In this document: positions 50,663-58,443 of the stretch, piece after piece
Position numbering within the stretch: the stretch's first letter is position 1
Layout of the letters: each line of letters starts with the position of its first letter
Assembly: GCA_015060965.1 (NCBI GenBank)
Contig: SUXN01000002.1
Span: 1 to 64,000, forward strand
DNA: 64,000 nucleotides
Direction: 5' to 3'
From: Bacteroidales bacterium
GTDB lineage: Bacteria > Bacteroidota > Bacteroidia > Bacteroidales > Bacteroidaceae
Made by a program: the position numbers and the translations under genes
Notes under the pieces: model-generated
Databases searched by the model: none
Seen by the model: the letters and a program-made list of their open reading frames with translations, nothing else
Told to the model about the DNA's origin: nothing

Positions 50663-51637
50663 ATGTACAATTGGGAAGAAGTCAGAGATTTAGTAAACAA
50701 GTTCATTGACGAACTTCAGTTTGAACGCGAACCGCGCGAATTGTACGCGCCCATAAGATACACCATTGAACAGAGCGGCAAGCGAGTACGCCCGGTCCTG
50801 TTCCTTATGGCCTATAATATGTATAAGGAGTCTCTTGACGGGGCTTTCTATCCGGCTGTAGCTGTCGAGACTTATCATAACTACACTCTCATCCACGATG
50901 ATGTGATGGATCGTGCATCGATACGTCGCGGCAAACCTACCGTTTGTGCAAAGTGGGGCGATACGGCTGCAATCCTCTCGGGTGATACAATGCTTGTGCT
51001 GGCATACGAATTCCTCTCGCATGTGCCCGCCGACAAGTTGCCCGCTATGCTCTCGCTCTTCACCGAGACTGCAAAGGAAATTGGTGACGGTCAGCAGTAT
51101 GACCTGGGTTTCGAGACACGTGACGATGTCAAGGAAGAGGAGTATATGGAGATGATACGTCTGAAGACCTCTGTCCTGCTTGCGGCTGCATTGAAACTCG
51201 GCGGAATCCTTGCCGATGCTCCGGCCGAGGACCTCGAGAACCTCTATGCCTACGGCGAGAGGATGGGTCTCGCTTTCCAGCTGCAGGATGACCTCCTTGA
51301 CGTGTATGCCGACCAGGCACTCTTCGGCAAGAAGATTGGCGGTGACATCTGCTGCAACAAAAAGACATTCCTCCTGATTACGGCCATGAATCTTGCCTCT
51401 GCCGAGCAGTTGGTGACAATGAAGGAGTGGATGGAGAAGAGTGAGTTCGATGCCGATGCCAAGATTGCATACTTTACGAACCTTTATAATGAGTTGGGTG
51501 TGAAGGGGATCTGCGAGCGACGTATCCAGGCTCTCTTTGACGAGTGTGACGGGTATATGGAGAAACTCTCTGTCGCTCCCGAGAAGAAAAGATATCTCAA
51601 GGAGTTTGCCGACTCTCTGTTGAACAGAAATCTTTGA
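50663..51637 (+). CDS. Polyprenyl (all-trans) diphosphate synthase
   Basis: 324-residue prenyl-chain elongase that adds IPP to allylic diphosphates, probably making the C40-C55 tail of menaquinone. The first aspartate-rich motif is DDVMD at 79-83 (after TLIHDD) and the second is DDLLD at 209-213 (QLQDDLLDVYAD). GKRVRPVL near residue 39-46 binds IPP, and the G-Q-x-D-type segment GDGQQYDL is near 142. First gene of a six-gene operon; the next gene overlaps it by four bases. Final chain length cannot be told from sequence by eye. Confidence 0.92.
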   Translation: MYNWEEVRDLVNKFIDELQFEREPRELYAPIRYTIEQSGKRVRPVLFLMAYNMYKESLDGAFYPAVAVETYHNYTLIHDDVMDRASIRRGKPTVCAKWGDTAAILSGDTMLVLAYEFLSHVPADKLPAMLSLFTETAKEIGDGQQYDLGFETRDDVKEEEYMEMIRLKTSVLLAAALKLGGILADAPAEDLENLYAYGERMGLAFQLQDDLLDVYADQALFGKKIGGDICCNKKTFLLITAMNLASAEQLVTMKEWMEKSEFDADAKIAYFTNLYNELGVKGICERRIQALFDECDGYMEKLSVAPEKKRYLKEFADSLLNRNL

Positions 51638-52359
51638 TTGCCGTGCCTTACCGCCGATTGCCAAAGACTGACCAGGCTCGAATAAGGGCTCTGCAGAGCG
51701 CCGTGGAGAGCAGCGTTGAGAATGGGGTATTTACGAATGTCCTAACCCATAACACCTATCATCGTGCAAAGGACTTCCTACAGAGGTTCTCGGCCGAGGT
51801 GGAGGTGTACAAAGGCTGTGTCAAGGAGCAGGCATCCAAACGCGGGAATACTGAATATGAAGCCGCATTAAAGAAGGCGAGGATGTATGTGTCGCATTTC
51901 ATCCAGGTACTCAGTATGTGTATAATGCGTGGCGAGGTTGCCCGCAGCAAACGCTCTTATTATGGCTTGCCAGAGGATGAGGATACCGTGCCGAATCTCT
52001 TTTCGGAGTCGGCGGTGCTTGAATGGGGGCAGAAGGTGATGGACGGTGAACGTCGAAGGCAAGGTGAGGGAGGCGTACCGATCTATAACCCGACAATGGG
52101 ACGTGTGTCGGTGGTGTTCGATATGTTCAAGGAGAAATATGACCGTCAGCAGGCGTTGCAGCAGCGCACGGCCGAGGCTTTGCAGAATATATCGGATATG
52201 CGTTTCGAGGCCGATGAGATAATCTTCGAGGCGTGGGCCGAGATTGAGAAGGCTTTCTCTTCTTTTCAGGGTGAGGCCAGATTACGTAAGTGTGCGCAGT
52301 ATGGAGTGATATACTATGACCGTCCCGACCGTAAACGTAAAAAAGAGCAAGGGAAATGA
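51634..52359 (+). CDS. Uncharacterised conserved protein
   Basis: I do not recognise this 241-residue soluble protein. It has no signal peptide or membrane segment and looks mainly helical, with many charged residues (RIRALQSAVESSVENG, DFLQRFSAEVEVYKGCVKEQ, KKARMYVSHFIQVLSMCIMRGE, RMGRVSVVFDMFKEKYDRQQALQQRTAEALQNI). No known active site is visible. Homologues are, to my knowledge, seen in Bacteroidota genomes without a function. The frame starts with TTG at 51634 overlapping the preceding stop; a GTG at 51643 is the alternative. It overlaps the TatD gene by four bases, so it is co-translated with the polyprenyl synthase and TatD genes. Confidence 0.65.
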   Translation: MIAVPYRRLPKTDQARIRALQSAVESSVENGVFTNVLTHNTYHRAKDFLQRFSAEVEVYKGCVKEQASKRGNTEYEAALKKARMYVSHFIQVLSMCIMRGEVARSKRSYYGLPEDEDTVPNLFSESAVLEWGQKVMDGERRRQGEGGVPIYNPTMGRVSVVFDMFKEKYDRQQALQQRTAEALQNISDMRFEADEIIFEAWAEIEKAFSSFQGEARLRKCAQYGVIYYDRPDRKRKKEQGK

Positions 52360-53138
52360 TAGAGTTCATAGATACGCATACACATCTTTTTGAACCGGAA
52401 TTCGCCGAAGACAGAGAAATGGTGGTGCAGCGTGCCGTAGAGGCGGGAGTAAAGACTCTCTGTCTGCCGTGCATAACAGAAGCATCATTGTCTCGTATGG
52501 AGGAGATGTGTGCAGCTTTTCCCGGGATATGCTATCCCATGATAGGGTTACATCCAACAGAGCTTGGCGATGACTATCAGACAGTGCTCGACAGGATGTA
52601 TAAGGAACTGAAAGGCTGTGACCGTTATATCGCAGTTGGTGAGGTGGGCCTTGACCTCTATTGGGACGATACCCGCAAGAATGGGCAGCTCGATGCTTTC
52701 CGTCAGCAGATAGAGTGGGCCGCAGAGACCGGTCTGCCGCTCGCCATACATTCCCGTAGTGCTTTTGACGATTTGTACAGAGTGATGGATGATAGCCGCT
52801 CCAAAGGGCTGACGGGTGTTTTCCATTGCTTCTCCGGTGATGCCGATGAGGCACGGAAATTGCTCTCTTTCGACGGCTTCTGTCTGGGGATAGGCGGTGT
52901 GGTTACCTATAAGAAATCCACTTTGCTGTCGGTGCTTGCTGATGTACCCCTTGAGAGGGTGGTGCTTGAGACCGATTCCCCCTATCTTGCGCCTGTGCCA
53001 AGGCGTGGCAAGAGAAACGAGAGCTCTTATATCCCTTTCATAGCACAGAAACTTGCGGAAATATACGGATGCTCTGTTGAGGAGGTGGCGGCTGTAACCA
53101 CCGAGAATGCCCGTAGGCTTTTCCCGAAAATAAGATAA
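52356..53138 (+). CDS. TatD-family metal-dependent hydrolase (DNase)
   Basis: 260-residue TIM-barrel enzyme of the TatD family, which has 3'-5' exonuclease and D-aminoacyl-tRNA-related activities in different members. Two metal-binding histidines are in FIDTHTHL (8 and 10), with the glutamate of VGEVGLDLYWD, HSRSAFDD and FHCFSGDADEA, and the final aspartate of LETDSPYL. The start ATG overlaps the previous stop. Fourth position in this operon is DAHP synthase; nothing in the context narrows the substrate. Confidence 0.9.
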   Translation: MIEFIDTHTHLFEPEFAEDREMVVQRAVEAGVKTLCLPCITEASLSRMEEMCAAFPGICYPMIGLHPTELGDDYQTVLDRMYKELKGCDRYIAVGEVGLDLYWDDTRKNGQLDAFRQQIEWAAETGLPLAIHSRSAFDDLYRVMDDSRSKGLTGVFHCFSGDADEARKLLSFDGFCLGIGGVVTYKKSTLLSVLADVPLERVVLETDSPYLAPVPRRGKRNESSYIPFIAQKLAEIYGCSVEEVAAVTTENARRLFPKIR

Positions 53139-53139
53139 A

Positions 53140-54195
53140 ATGAAGATAGACAATATTGATATAGCAAAGAAACCCATGCTTATAGCAGGACCATGTAGCG
53201 CCGAGAACGAGGAGCAGGTTATGGCTGTGGCAAAGGCATTGGCCGGAAAGGCGGCCTTCTTTAGGGCGGGGCTCTGGAAACCCCGTACGCGTCCCGGATG
53301 CTTTGAGGGCGTTGGCAAAGAGGGACTGCTGTGGATGCAGCGTGTGCGTAACGAACTTTCTCAGCCTGTGGCGACGGAGGTTGCAACAGCCGAGCATGTA
53401 GAACTCGCCTTGTCGGCAGGGATAGACTTGCTGTGGGTGGGAGCACGTACCACTGCCAACCCTTTTGCAGTGCAGGAGATTGCCGATGCTCTCCGTGGCT
53501 GCGATGTTCCGGTGTTTGTGAAAAACCCGGTCAATCCCGACCTTGAACTGTGGATTGGAGCCCTTGAGAGGCTCAACAATGCCGGGGTAACCCGTTTGGG
53601 TGCTATCCACCGCGGTTTTTCGTCTTATGGCGAGAAATATTTCCGCAATGCTCCGCAGTGGCAGCTGCCGCTTGAGCTACGCCGCAGGCTGCCGCAGTTG
53701 CCGCTTGTTTGTGACCCGAGCCACATCTCGGGCAAACGTGAGCTGATAATGTCGCTGTCGCAGCAGGCTATGGACCTCAATTTCGATGGTCTCATGATAG
53801 AGACGCACTGTAATCCCGTGTGCGCGTTGAGCGACTCGCGCCAGCAGGTTACTCCCGATGAACTTTCTGTAATACTTGACCGCATAGTGCACCGTTCGGT
53901 TTCTGCCGATAACGGTGAATTCCAGAGCTACCGTAACCAGATAGATGAGATTGACGAGGCTCTTATGGGGCTCATTGCCAAACGCATGGAGGTGTCGCGT
54001 GAGATAGGGGAACTGAAACGTGATAAAGGGTTTACCGTGTTCCAGCCTTCGCGCTACGATGAGACGATGAAACGTTGCGAGGCATACTGCGAACGTGCAA
54101 GACTCGATGCCGAGGCAATGAAGGACATCTTCGAGGCTATCCACTCCGAGAGTATAAGGCAGCAGCTCCGCATACTCAACGACGATAAACGCTGA
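53140..54195 (+). CDS. Bifunctional 3-deoxy-7-phosphoheptulonate synthase / chorismate mutase (type II order)
   Basis: 351-residue fusion enzyme. The N-terminal domain (about 1-260) is a DAHP synthase of the KDO8PS-like class (AGPCSAENEEQ; KPRTRPGCFEGVGKEG; WVGARTTANPFAVQ; CDPSHISGKRELIM), committing PEP and erythrose-4-phosphate to aromatic synthesis. A C-terminal AroQ chorismate mutase domain (about 262-345; SYRNQIDEIDEALMGLIAKRMEVSREIGELKRDKG, then RYDETMKR) carries the KRMEVS active-site motif and probably gives feedback control. The gene starts two bases after tatD, in an operon with an isoprenoid synthase and an ABC importer; prephenate dehydrogenase is not adjacent. Confidence 0.93.
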   Translation: MKIDNIDIAKKPMLIAGPCSAENEEQVMAVAKALAGKAAFFRAGLWKPRTRPGCFEGVGKEGLLWMQRVRNELSQPVATEVATAEHVELALSAGIDLLWVGARTTANPFAVQEIADALRGCDVPVFVKNPVNPDLELWIGALERLNNAGVTRLGAIHRGFSSYGEKYFRNAPQWQLPLELRRRLPQLPLVCDPSHISGKRELIMSLSQQAMDLNFDGLMIETHCNPVCALSDSRQQVTPDELSVILDRIVHRSVSADNGEFQSYRNQIDEIDEALMGLIAKRMEVSREIGELKRDKGFTVFQPSRYDETMKRCEAYCERARLDAEAMKDIFEAIHSESIRQQLRILNDDKR

Positions 54196-54198
54196 CAA

Positions 54199-55353
54199 AT
54201 GATGGACGTCTCGTCAAGAATATCCCGCTTGTTTTACATTGCCTGTGCAGCGCTGACAATCTTGTTGGCGTTTATGCTTATTTTCTCAAAGGACGCTGTG
54301 CAGGAGGGAGTCCTTGCGGGAGAAAAGCTCGCGATGCGCCATTCGGCACTTCTTGATATTGTCGATGGCGACGGGTATTCTGCCGTTGAGGTAATGAATC
54401 CCTGGGGCCAGGGGCTCTTGAAGAGGTATCTGCTTGTCCCGTCTGATTCTGTATTGCCTGAGGATTTGCCCGAAGGCGTCGTTGTGAGGACTCCGATTAA
54501 AAAGGCGCTTGTGCTCTCTGGGGTTCACGTGGCTCTTTTTGAGGAACTTGGCGTGGCTGGGAGTGTCGCTGCGGTATGTGATGCCGAGTATGTGTATAGT
54601 GAAGAGACAGTGAATGCGTTGTCAAAAGGCGAGGTTGTCGATTGTGGAAGTTCGCTCGATGTCAGTATGGAGCAGGTAGCTGTGGCTTCGCCCGATGCTG
54701 CTTTTGTGCTGCCGTACGAGAATGGCGGTTATGGCAAACTGGAGAAGGTGGATTTTCCGCTTATCGAGTGTGCCGATTATATGGAGATATCGCCGCTTGC
54801 ATGTGCCGAATGGGTCCGTTTCTATGGCCGTCTGTTGGGTAAGGCTGCTGTTGCCGATTCCATATACGATGCAGTGTGCGATGAATATGATGTGCTCCGC
54901 CGGGTGGCATCGAAGGGTTGGCCTCGTCCAAGGCTGTTGTGCGAGTTGAAAAGCAGTTCGGCATGGTATGTGCCGGCAGGTGGCAGCACCATGGGACGTA
55001 TGTATGCCGATGCAGGTGCCGATTATCTGTTCTCGCATTGCAGTGGCAGCGGCTCAGTTCCGCTATCATTTGAACTTGTGCTTGAGAGGGCGGCTGATGC
55101 TGATGTGTGGCTTGTGAAATATAACTCCGGGGTGGACAAGACATACTCCTCTTTGCTTGATGAATATGAGGGCTATTCGCATTTCAGACCATTTAAGGAG
55201 AAGAATATATTTGTGTGCAATACAAGGGAGAAGAGGCTTTTCGAGGACAGGACATTCCATCCCGAAAGAATGTTGAAGGAGCTTGTTGCTCTGTTTCATC
55301 CGCATCTGTTGCCCGGTTATGAATTGAGATATTATGAGAGAATGCATCAATAA
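54199..55353 (+). CDS. Periplasmic binding protein of a siderophore/cobalamin-type ABC importer
   Basis: 384-residue class III (BtuF/FhuD-type) binding protein. A hydrophobic N-terminus (YIACAALTILLAFMLIF) is a signal peptide or membrane anchor; no lipobox cysteine is obvious after it. The body has RTPIKKALVLSGVHVALFEELGVAGSVAAV, CDAEYVY, VDCGSSLDVSMEQVAVASPDAAFV (family motif), a long connecting helix and ELKSSSAWYVPAGGSTMGRMYADAGADYLF. The ligand is iron-siderophore, haem or cobalamin; this cannot be resolved. Its 3' end overlaps the permease gene by 20 bases. The ATPase gene expected next is missing. Confidence 0.87.
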   Translation: MMDVSSRISRLFYIACAALTILLAFMLIFSKDAVQEGVLAGEKLAMRHSALLDIVDGDGYSAVEVMNPWGQGLLKRYLLVPSDSVLPEDLPEGVVVRTPIKKALVLSGVHVALFEELGVAGSVAAVCDAEYVYSEETVNALSKGEVVDCGSSLDVSMEQVAVASPDAAFVLPYENGGYGKLEKVDFPLIECADYMEISPLACAEWVRFYGRLLGKAAVADSIYDAVCDEYDVLRRVASKGWPRPRLLCELKSSSAWYVPAGGSTMGRMYADAGADYLFSHCSGSGSVPLSFELVLERAADADVWLVKYNSGVDKTYSSLLDEYEGYSHFRPFKEKNIFVCNTREKRLFEDRTFHPERMLKELVALFHPHLLPGYELRYYERMHQ

Positions 55354-56353
55354 TAATCTGCTGTTACCCGTTGCTGCCGTTGTGCTGCTATTCCTGCTCT
55401 TTATGCTGAATATTTTCTGCGGTGCAGTGGATGTGCCGTTTGTGGAGGTCTTCAAGGCAATTGCGGGTGAGAGTACGAATGAGATGTGGCGCCTTATTGT
55501 TGTAGAGACCCGTTTGCCGCAGGCTATTGTGGCGTTGCTTGCCGGTGCGGCAATCTCGGTGGCCGGTCTGATACTCCAGACCCTTTTCAATAATCCTCTG
55601 GCAGGTCCCGAGGTTCTTGGAATAAACAGCGGTGCAGGTCTTGGCGTGGCTCTTGTGATGCTTCTTTCGCATGGAGCTGTTGTGAGCGGAGCGTTTGGCG
55701 GCTTTGTTGCCGTTCTGTTGGGGGCTTTCATTGGCGCGCTGCTTGTGATAGCTCTGATACTCTCACTCTCCTCAATATTGAAGAACAAACTCTATCTGCT
55801 CATTGCCGGCGTGTCAATAAGCTATCTCGTTTCTTCCGTTATATCGGTGTTGAACTATTTTGCTACATCCGAGGGTGTGCACTCGTACATGATTTGGGGT
55901 ATGGGCAGTTTCGGCGCGGTATCTATGGGACAGATGCAGTGGTTCGCTCTTCCGTTGCTGCTGTTGCTTGCCGTTGCGCTGTTTATGATGAAACCCATGA
56001 ATGCGCTACTTCTGGGTGATGACTATGCGGCCAATCTGGGTGTTGATGTAATGGGTACAAGAGTGGTTCTGCTGGCAGTTACCGGCCTTCTTACCGCTGT
56101 TGTGACTGCGTTCTGCGGTCCTGTGGCGTTCATAGGTCTGGCTGTTCCACATATTGCCCGTCTTTCCCTTAAGACGGGCAACCACCGTCTTCTTTTGCCG
56201 GCGACAATGGTTGTGGGTGCTTCGGTTGCGCTTTTGTGCAATCTCCTGACGATGTTGCCTGGCGAGAGCGGGCTGTTGCCGTTGGGTGCAATAACACCGC
56301 TTGTGGGTGCTCCGGTTATAATTTATGTCGTGCTCAAGGATTGCCGTTTGTAA
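55334..56353 (+). CDS. FecCD-family ABC importer permease
   Basis: 339-residue membrane permease of the BtuC/FecCD family with about ten transmembrane segments. Signature runs are RLPQAIVALLAGAAISVAGLILQTLFNNPLAGPEVLGINSGAGLGV, the coupling region GLAVPHIARL(S/L), and GALIGVMGALLV-like helices; NNLLLPVAAVVLLFLLFMLNIF is the first. It pairs with the binding protein whose gene overlaps it by 20 bases. In related operons a FecE/BtuD ATPase gene follows; here 80 bases of AT-rich DNA and then the ilv promoter come next. Confidence 0.9.
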   Translation: MRECINNNLLLPVAAVVLLFLLFMLNIFCGAVDVPFVEVFKAIAGESTNEMWRLIVVETRLPQAIVALLAGAAISVAGLILQTLFNNPLAGPEVLGINSGAGLGVALVMLLSHGAVVSGAFGGFVAVLLGAFIGALLVIALILSLSSILKNKLYLLIAGVSISYLVSSVISVLNYFATSEGVHSYMIWGMGSFGAVSMGQMQWFALPLLLLLAVALFMMKPMNALLLGDDYAANLGVDVMGTRVVLLAVTGLLTAVVTAFCGPVAFIGLAVPHIARLSLKTGNHRLLLPATMVVGASVALLCNLLTMLPGESGLLPLGAITPLVGAPVIIYVVLKDCRL

Positions 56354-56422
56354 TAATTATACAAACTATAGCTGTTCGTGAAATCTTTTTGTTAAATATT
56401 TTTGTTGTTTTCGGCTAAATTG

Positions 56423-56454
56423 TTTGTATAAAACGAAAAAAGGGGTTATTTTTG
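56423..56454 (+). promoter_or_regulatory. Consensus promoter of the ilv operon
   Basis: TTTG (56423-56426), 20 bases, TATTTTTG (56447-56454): exact agreement with the Bacteroidota promoter. The expected mRNA start is near 56461, 34 bases before the leader ORF. Confidence 0.75.
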
Positions 56455-56494
56455 TCGAATGAAAGCGACTGCTTTTTGCAAATAGGAAACAGGT

Positions 56495-56551
56495 ATGCGC
56501 CAGTCAATAATTTTTACCCGAATTAATATTATAACCTCTCTTCTGCGTTAG
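56495..56551 (+). CDS. ilvL: Isoleucine-rich leader peptide of the ilv operon (ilv attenuator)
   Basis: An 18-codon [21 protein letters not shown], stop TAG at 56549-56551. Five of the 18 residues are isoleucine (with ATT-ATA in tandem at 56528-56533, and ATA-ATT at 56507-56512) and two are leucine, next to the stop; no valine is present. An AGGAAACAGGT stretch precedes the ATG as a fair ribosome-binding site. It is placed between a consensus promoter and an intrinsic terminator in front of ilvD, exactly where leader peptides of attenuated amino-acid operons lie. The protein product itself has no other expected role. I call it from composition, position and paired RNA structure; no comparison with related genomes was possible here. 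Confidence 0.7.
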   Translation: MRQSIIFTRINIITSLLR

Positions 56552-56615
56552 GTCGGGTTTGGCTGTGTCTGTTATTCATCAGGTTGCCTTTCTCCCGTAC
56601 GAGAAGGGCGTTTTT
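56516..56615 (+). promoter_or_regulatory. Transcription attenuator of ilvDBNC (RNA segments 1-4)
   Basis: Segment 1 (ACCCG, 56516-56520, within the leader ORF) can pair with segment 2 (CGGGT, 56554-56558). Segment 2 (CGGG 56554-56557 plus GGC 56561-56563) can instead pair with segment 3 (CCCG 56594-56597 plus GCC 56586-56588). Segment 3 (GCCTTTCTC, 56586-56594) otherwise pairs with segment 4 (GAGAAGGGC, 56601-56609), forming the terminator. Ribosomes stalled at isoleucine codons would cover segment 1 and free segment 2 for the antiterminator. Confidence 0.6.
56586..56615 (+). terminator. Attenuator terminator upstream of ilvD
   Basis: Nine-base-pair stem (56586-56594 with 56601-56609, one T-G pair) around CCGTAC followed by G and five T residues, 17 bases before the ilvD ATG. 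It lies inside the operon leader, so it is regulatory. Confidence 0.75.
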
Positions 56616-56631
56616 GTTAAAAGGAATTCTT

Positions 56632-58434
56632 ATGAAGATAAAGTTGAGAAGTGCCCAAAGCACCGAGGGACGTCGTATGGCCGGAGCCCGTGCGCTGTGG
56701 ATAGCCAACGGTATGAAACGTGAGATGTTCGGCAAGCCTATTGTGGCTATTGCAAACTCTTTTACACAACTTGTTCCCGGTCACACACATCTGCACGAGG
56801 CGGGGCAGATAGTCAAGGCCGAGATTGAAAAACTCGGTTGCTATGCAGCGGAGTTCAATACCATAGCCATTGATGACGGTATTGCTATGGGTCATGACGG
56901 AATGCTCTATTCATTGCCTTCGCGCGACATCATCGCCGACAGTGTGGAGTATATGTGTAATGCGCACAAGGTAGATGCTCTTGTCTGTATCTCGAACTGC
57001 GATAAAATAACTCCGGGTATGCTCATGGCGGCAATGCGCCTTAATATCCCCACGGTCTTTGTATCAGGTGGCCCGATGGAGAAGGGAACATGGAAAAACG
57101 AGAACCTTGACCTTGTAATTGCTATGGTCAAGGCTGCCGATGAGAGTGTCAGTGACGAGGAGCTTGCCGAGATTGAGAAACGTTCATGTCCGGGTTGCGG
57201 ATGCTGCTCGGGTATGTTTACCGCAAATTCCATGAACTCGCTCACCGAGGCTATCGGCTTGTCGTTGCCCGGTAACGGAACAATCCTGGCAACTCATACC
57301 AACCGTGTTCAGCTTCTCAAGGATGCTGCAAAGGTGATTGTGAAGAATGCCATGAAGTATTATGGCGAGGGCGACACATCCGTGCTCCCACGCAGCATTG
57401 CCACACGTGAGGCTTTCCTCAATGCCATGACTCTTGACATAGCAATGGGCGGTTCTACAAATACAATCCTCCACCTTCTTGCTGTAGCGCAGGAGGCCGG
57501 AGTGGAGTTCAAGATGGAGGATATCGACAAGTTGAGCCGCAAGGTTCCCTGTCTGTGCAAGCTTGCTCCCAACGGACAGAAATATGCAGTACAGGATTGT
57601 GGCCGTGCAGGCGGTATAATCGGCATCATGGGCGAGCTTGCAAAGGGCGGTCTGCTCGATACTTCCGTTGTGCGTGTAAACGGTGCCACATTGGGTGAGG
57701 ATATCGCAAAATACTCGATAACAGGTGATGTGGTAGATGACGAGGCCATGCGGATATACAGCACAGCACCGGCCAATGTGTTCTGCAACAGGATGGGCGA
57801 GCAGAGCTGTACATACGATTCACTTGATAAGGACCGTGAGAACGGCTGTATACGCTCTCTTGAGAATGCCTATACAAAGGACGGAGGCCTTGCAATACTC
57901 TTCGGAAATATAGCCAAGGACGGTTGTGTGGTAAAGACTGCGGGCGTGGATGAGAGTATCTGGAAGTTCAGCGGCAAGGCAAAAGTGTTCGACTCGCAGG
58001 AGGCTGCCGTAGAGGGTATCCTTGGCGGTGAAGTCCAGGCAGGTGATGTGGTGGTGATTATCTACGAGGGTCCCAAGGGTGGCCCCGGTATGCAGGAGAT
58101 GCTTTATCCTACATCCTACATCAAGTCACGTCATCTCGGTAAGGAGTGTGCGCTCATTACCGACGGCCGTTTCAGCGGAGGAACATCGGGCCTGAGCATC
58201 GGACATATCTCGCCCGAGGCTGCTGCCGGTGGCAACATCGGTAAACTGCGCGACGGTGACATTATTGACATTGATATCCCCGCACGTTCAATCAATGTGA
58301 GGCTGAGCGATGAGGAGCTCGCGGCACGCGAGATGTTCCCGCTGACACGAGACAGGGTTGTTTCAAAGAGCCTCAAGGCGTATGCAAATATGGTAAGTTC
58401 TGCCGATAAGGGTGGAGTCAGAATAATAGACTAA
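56632..58434 (+). CDS. ilvD: Dihydroxy-acid dehydratase
   Basis: 600-residue iron-sulfur dehydratase forming the 2-keto acids of valine and isoleucine. [38 protein letters not shown] and the C-terminal [26 protein letters not shown] are family signatures; cysteines near 123 and 194-202 hold the cluster. The frame is open 16 codons upstream, but the ATG at 56632 ([16 protein letters not shown]) follows AAGGA and begins the conserved protein. First structural gene of ilvDBNC, 80 bases after the leader peptide stop. Confidence 0.95.
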   Translation: MKIKLRSAQSTEGRRMAGARALWIANGMKREMFGKPIVAIANSFTQLVPGHTHLHEAGQIVKAEIEKLGCYAAEFNTIAIDDGIAMGHDGMLYSLPSRDIIADSVEYMCNAHKVDALVCISNCDKITPGMLMAAMRLNIPTVFVSGGPMEKGTWKNENLDLVIAMVKAADESVSDEELAEIEKRSCPGCGCCSGMFTANSMNSLTEAIGLSLPGNGTILATHTNRVQLLKDAAKVIVKNAMKYYGEGDTSVLPRSIATREAFLNAMTLDIAMGGSTNTILHLLAVAQEAGVEFKMEDIDKLSRKVPCLCKLAPNGQKYAVQDCGRAGGIIGIMGELAKGGLLDTSVVRVNGATLGEDIAKYSITGDVVDDEAMRIYSTAPANVFCNRMGEQSCTYDSLDKDRENGCIRSLENAYTKDGGLAILFGNIAKDGCVVKTAGVDESIWKFSGKAKVFDSQEAAVEGILGGEVQAGDVVVIIYEGPKGGPGMQEMLYPTSYIKSRHLGKECALITDGRFSGGTSGLSIGHISPEAAAGGNIGKLRDGDIIDIDIPARSINVRLSDEELAAREMFPLTRDRVVSKSLKAYANMVSSADKGGVRIID

Positions 58435-58443
58435 GGCTAAACA

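Noticed and set aside
50690-51664. 324-residue open frame antisense to the polyprenyl synthase gene
   Set aside because: It mirrors the codon pattern of the real gene, has no recognisable domain and lies wholly opposite a conserved protein.
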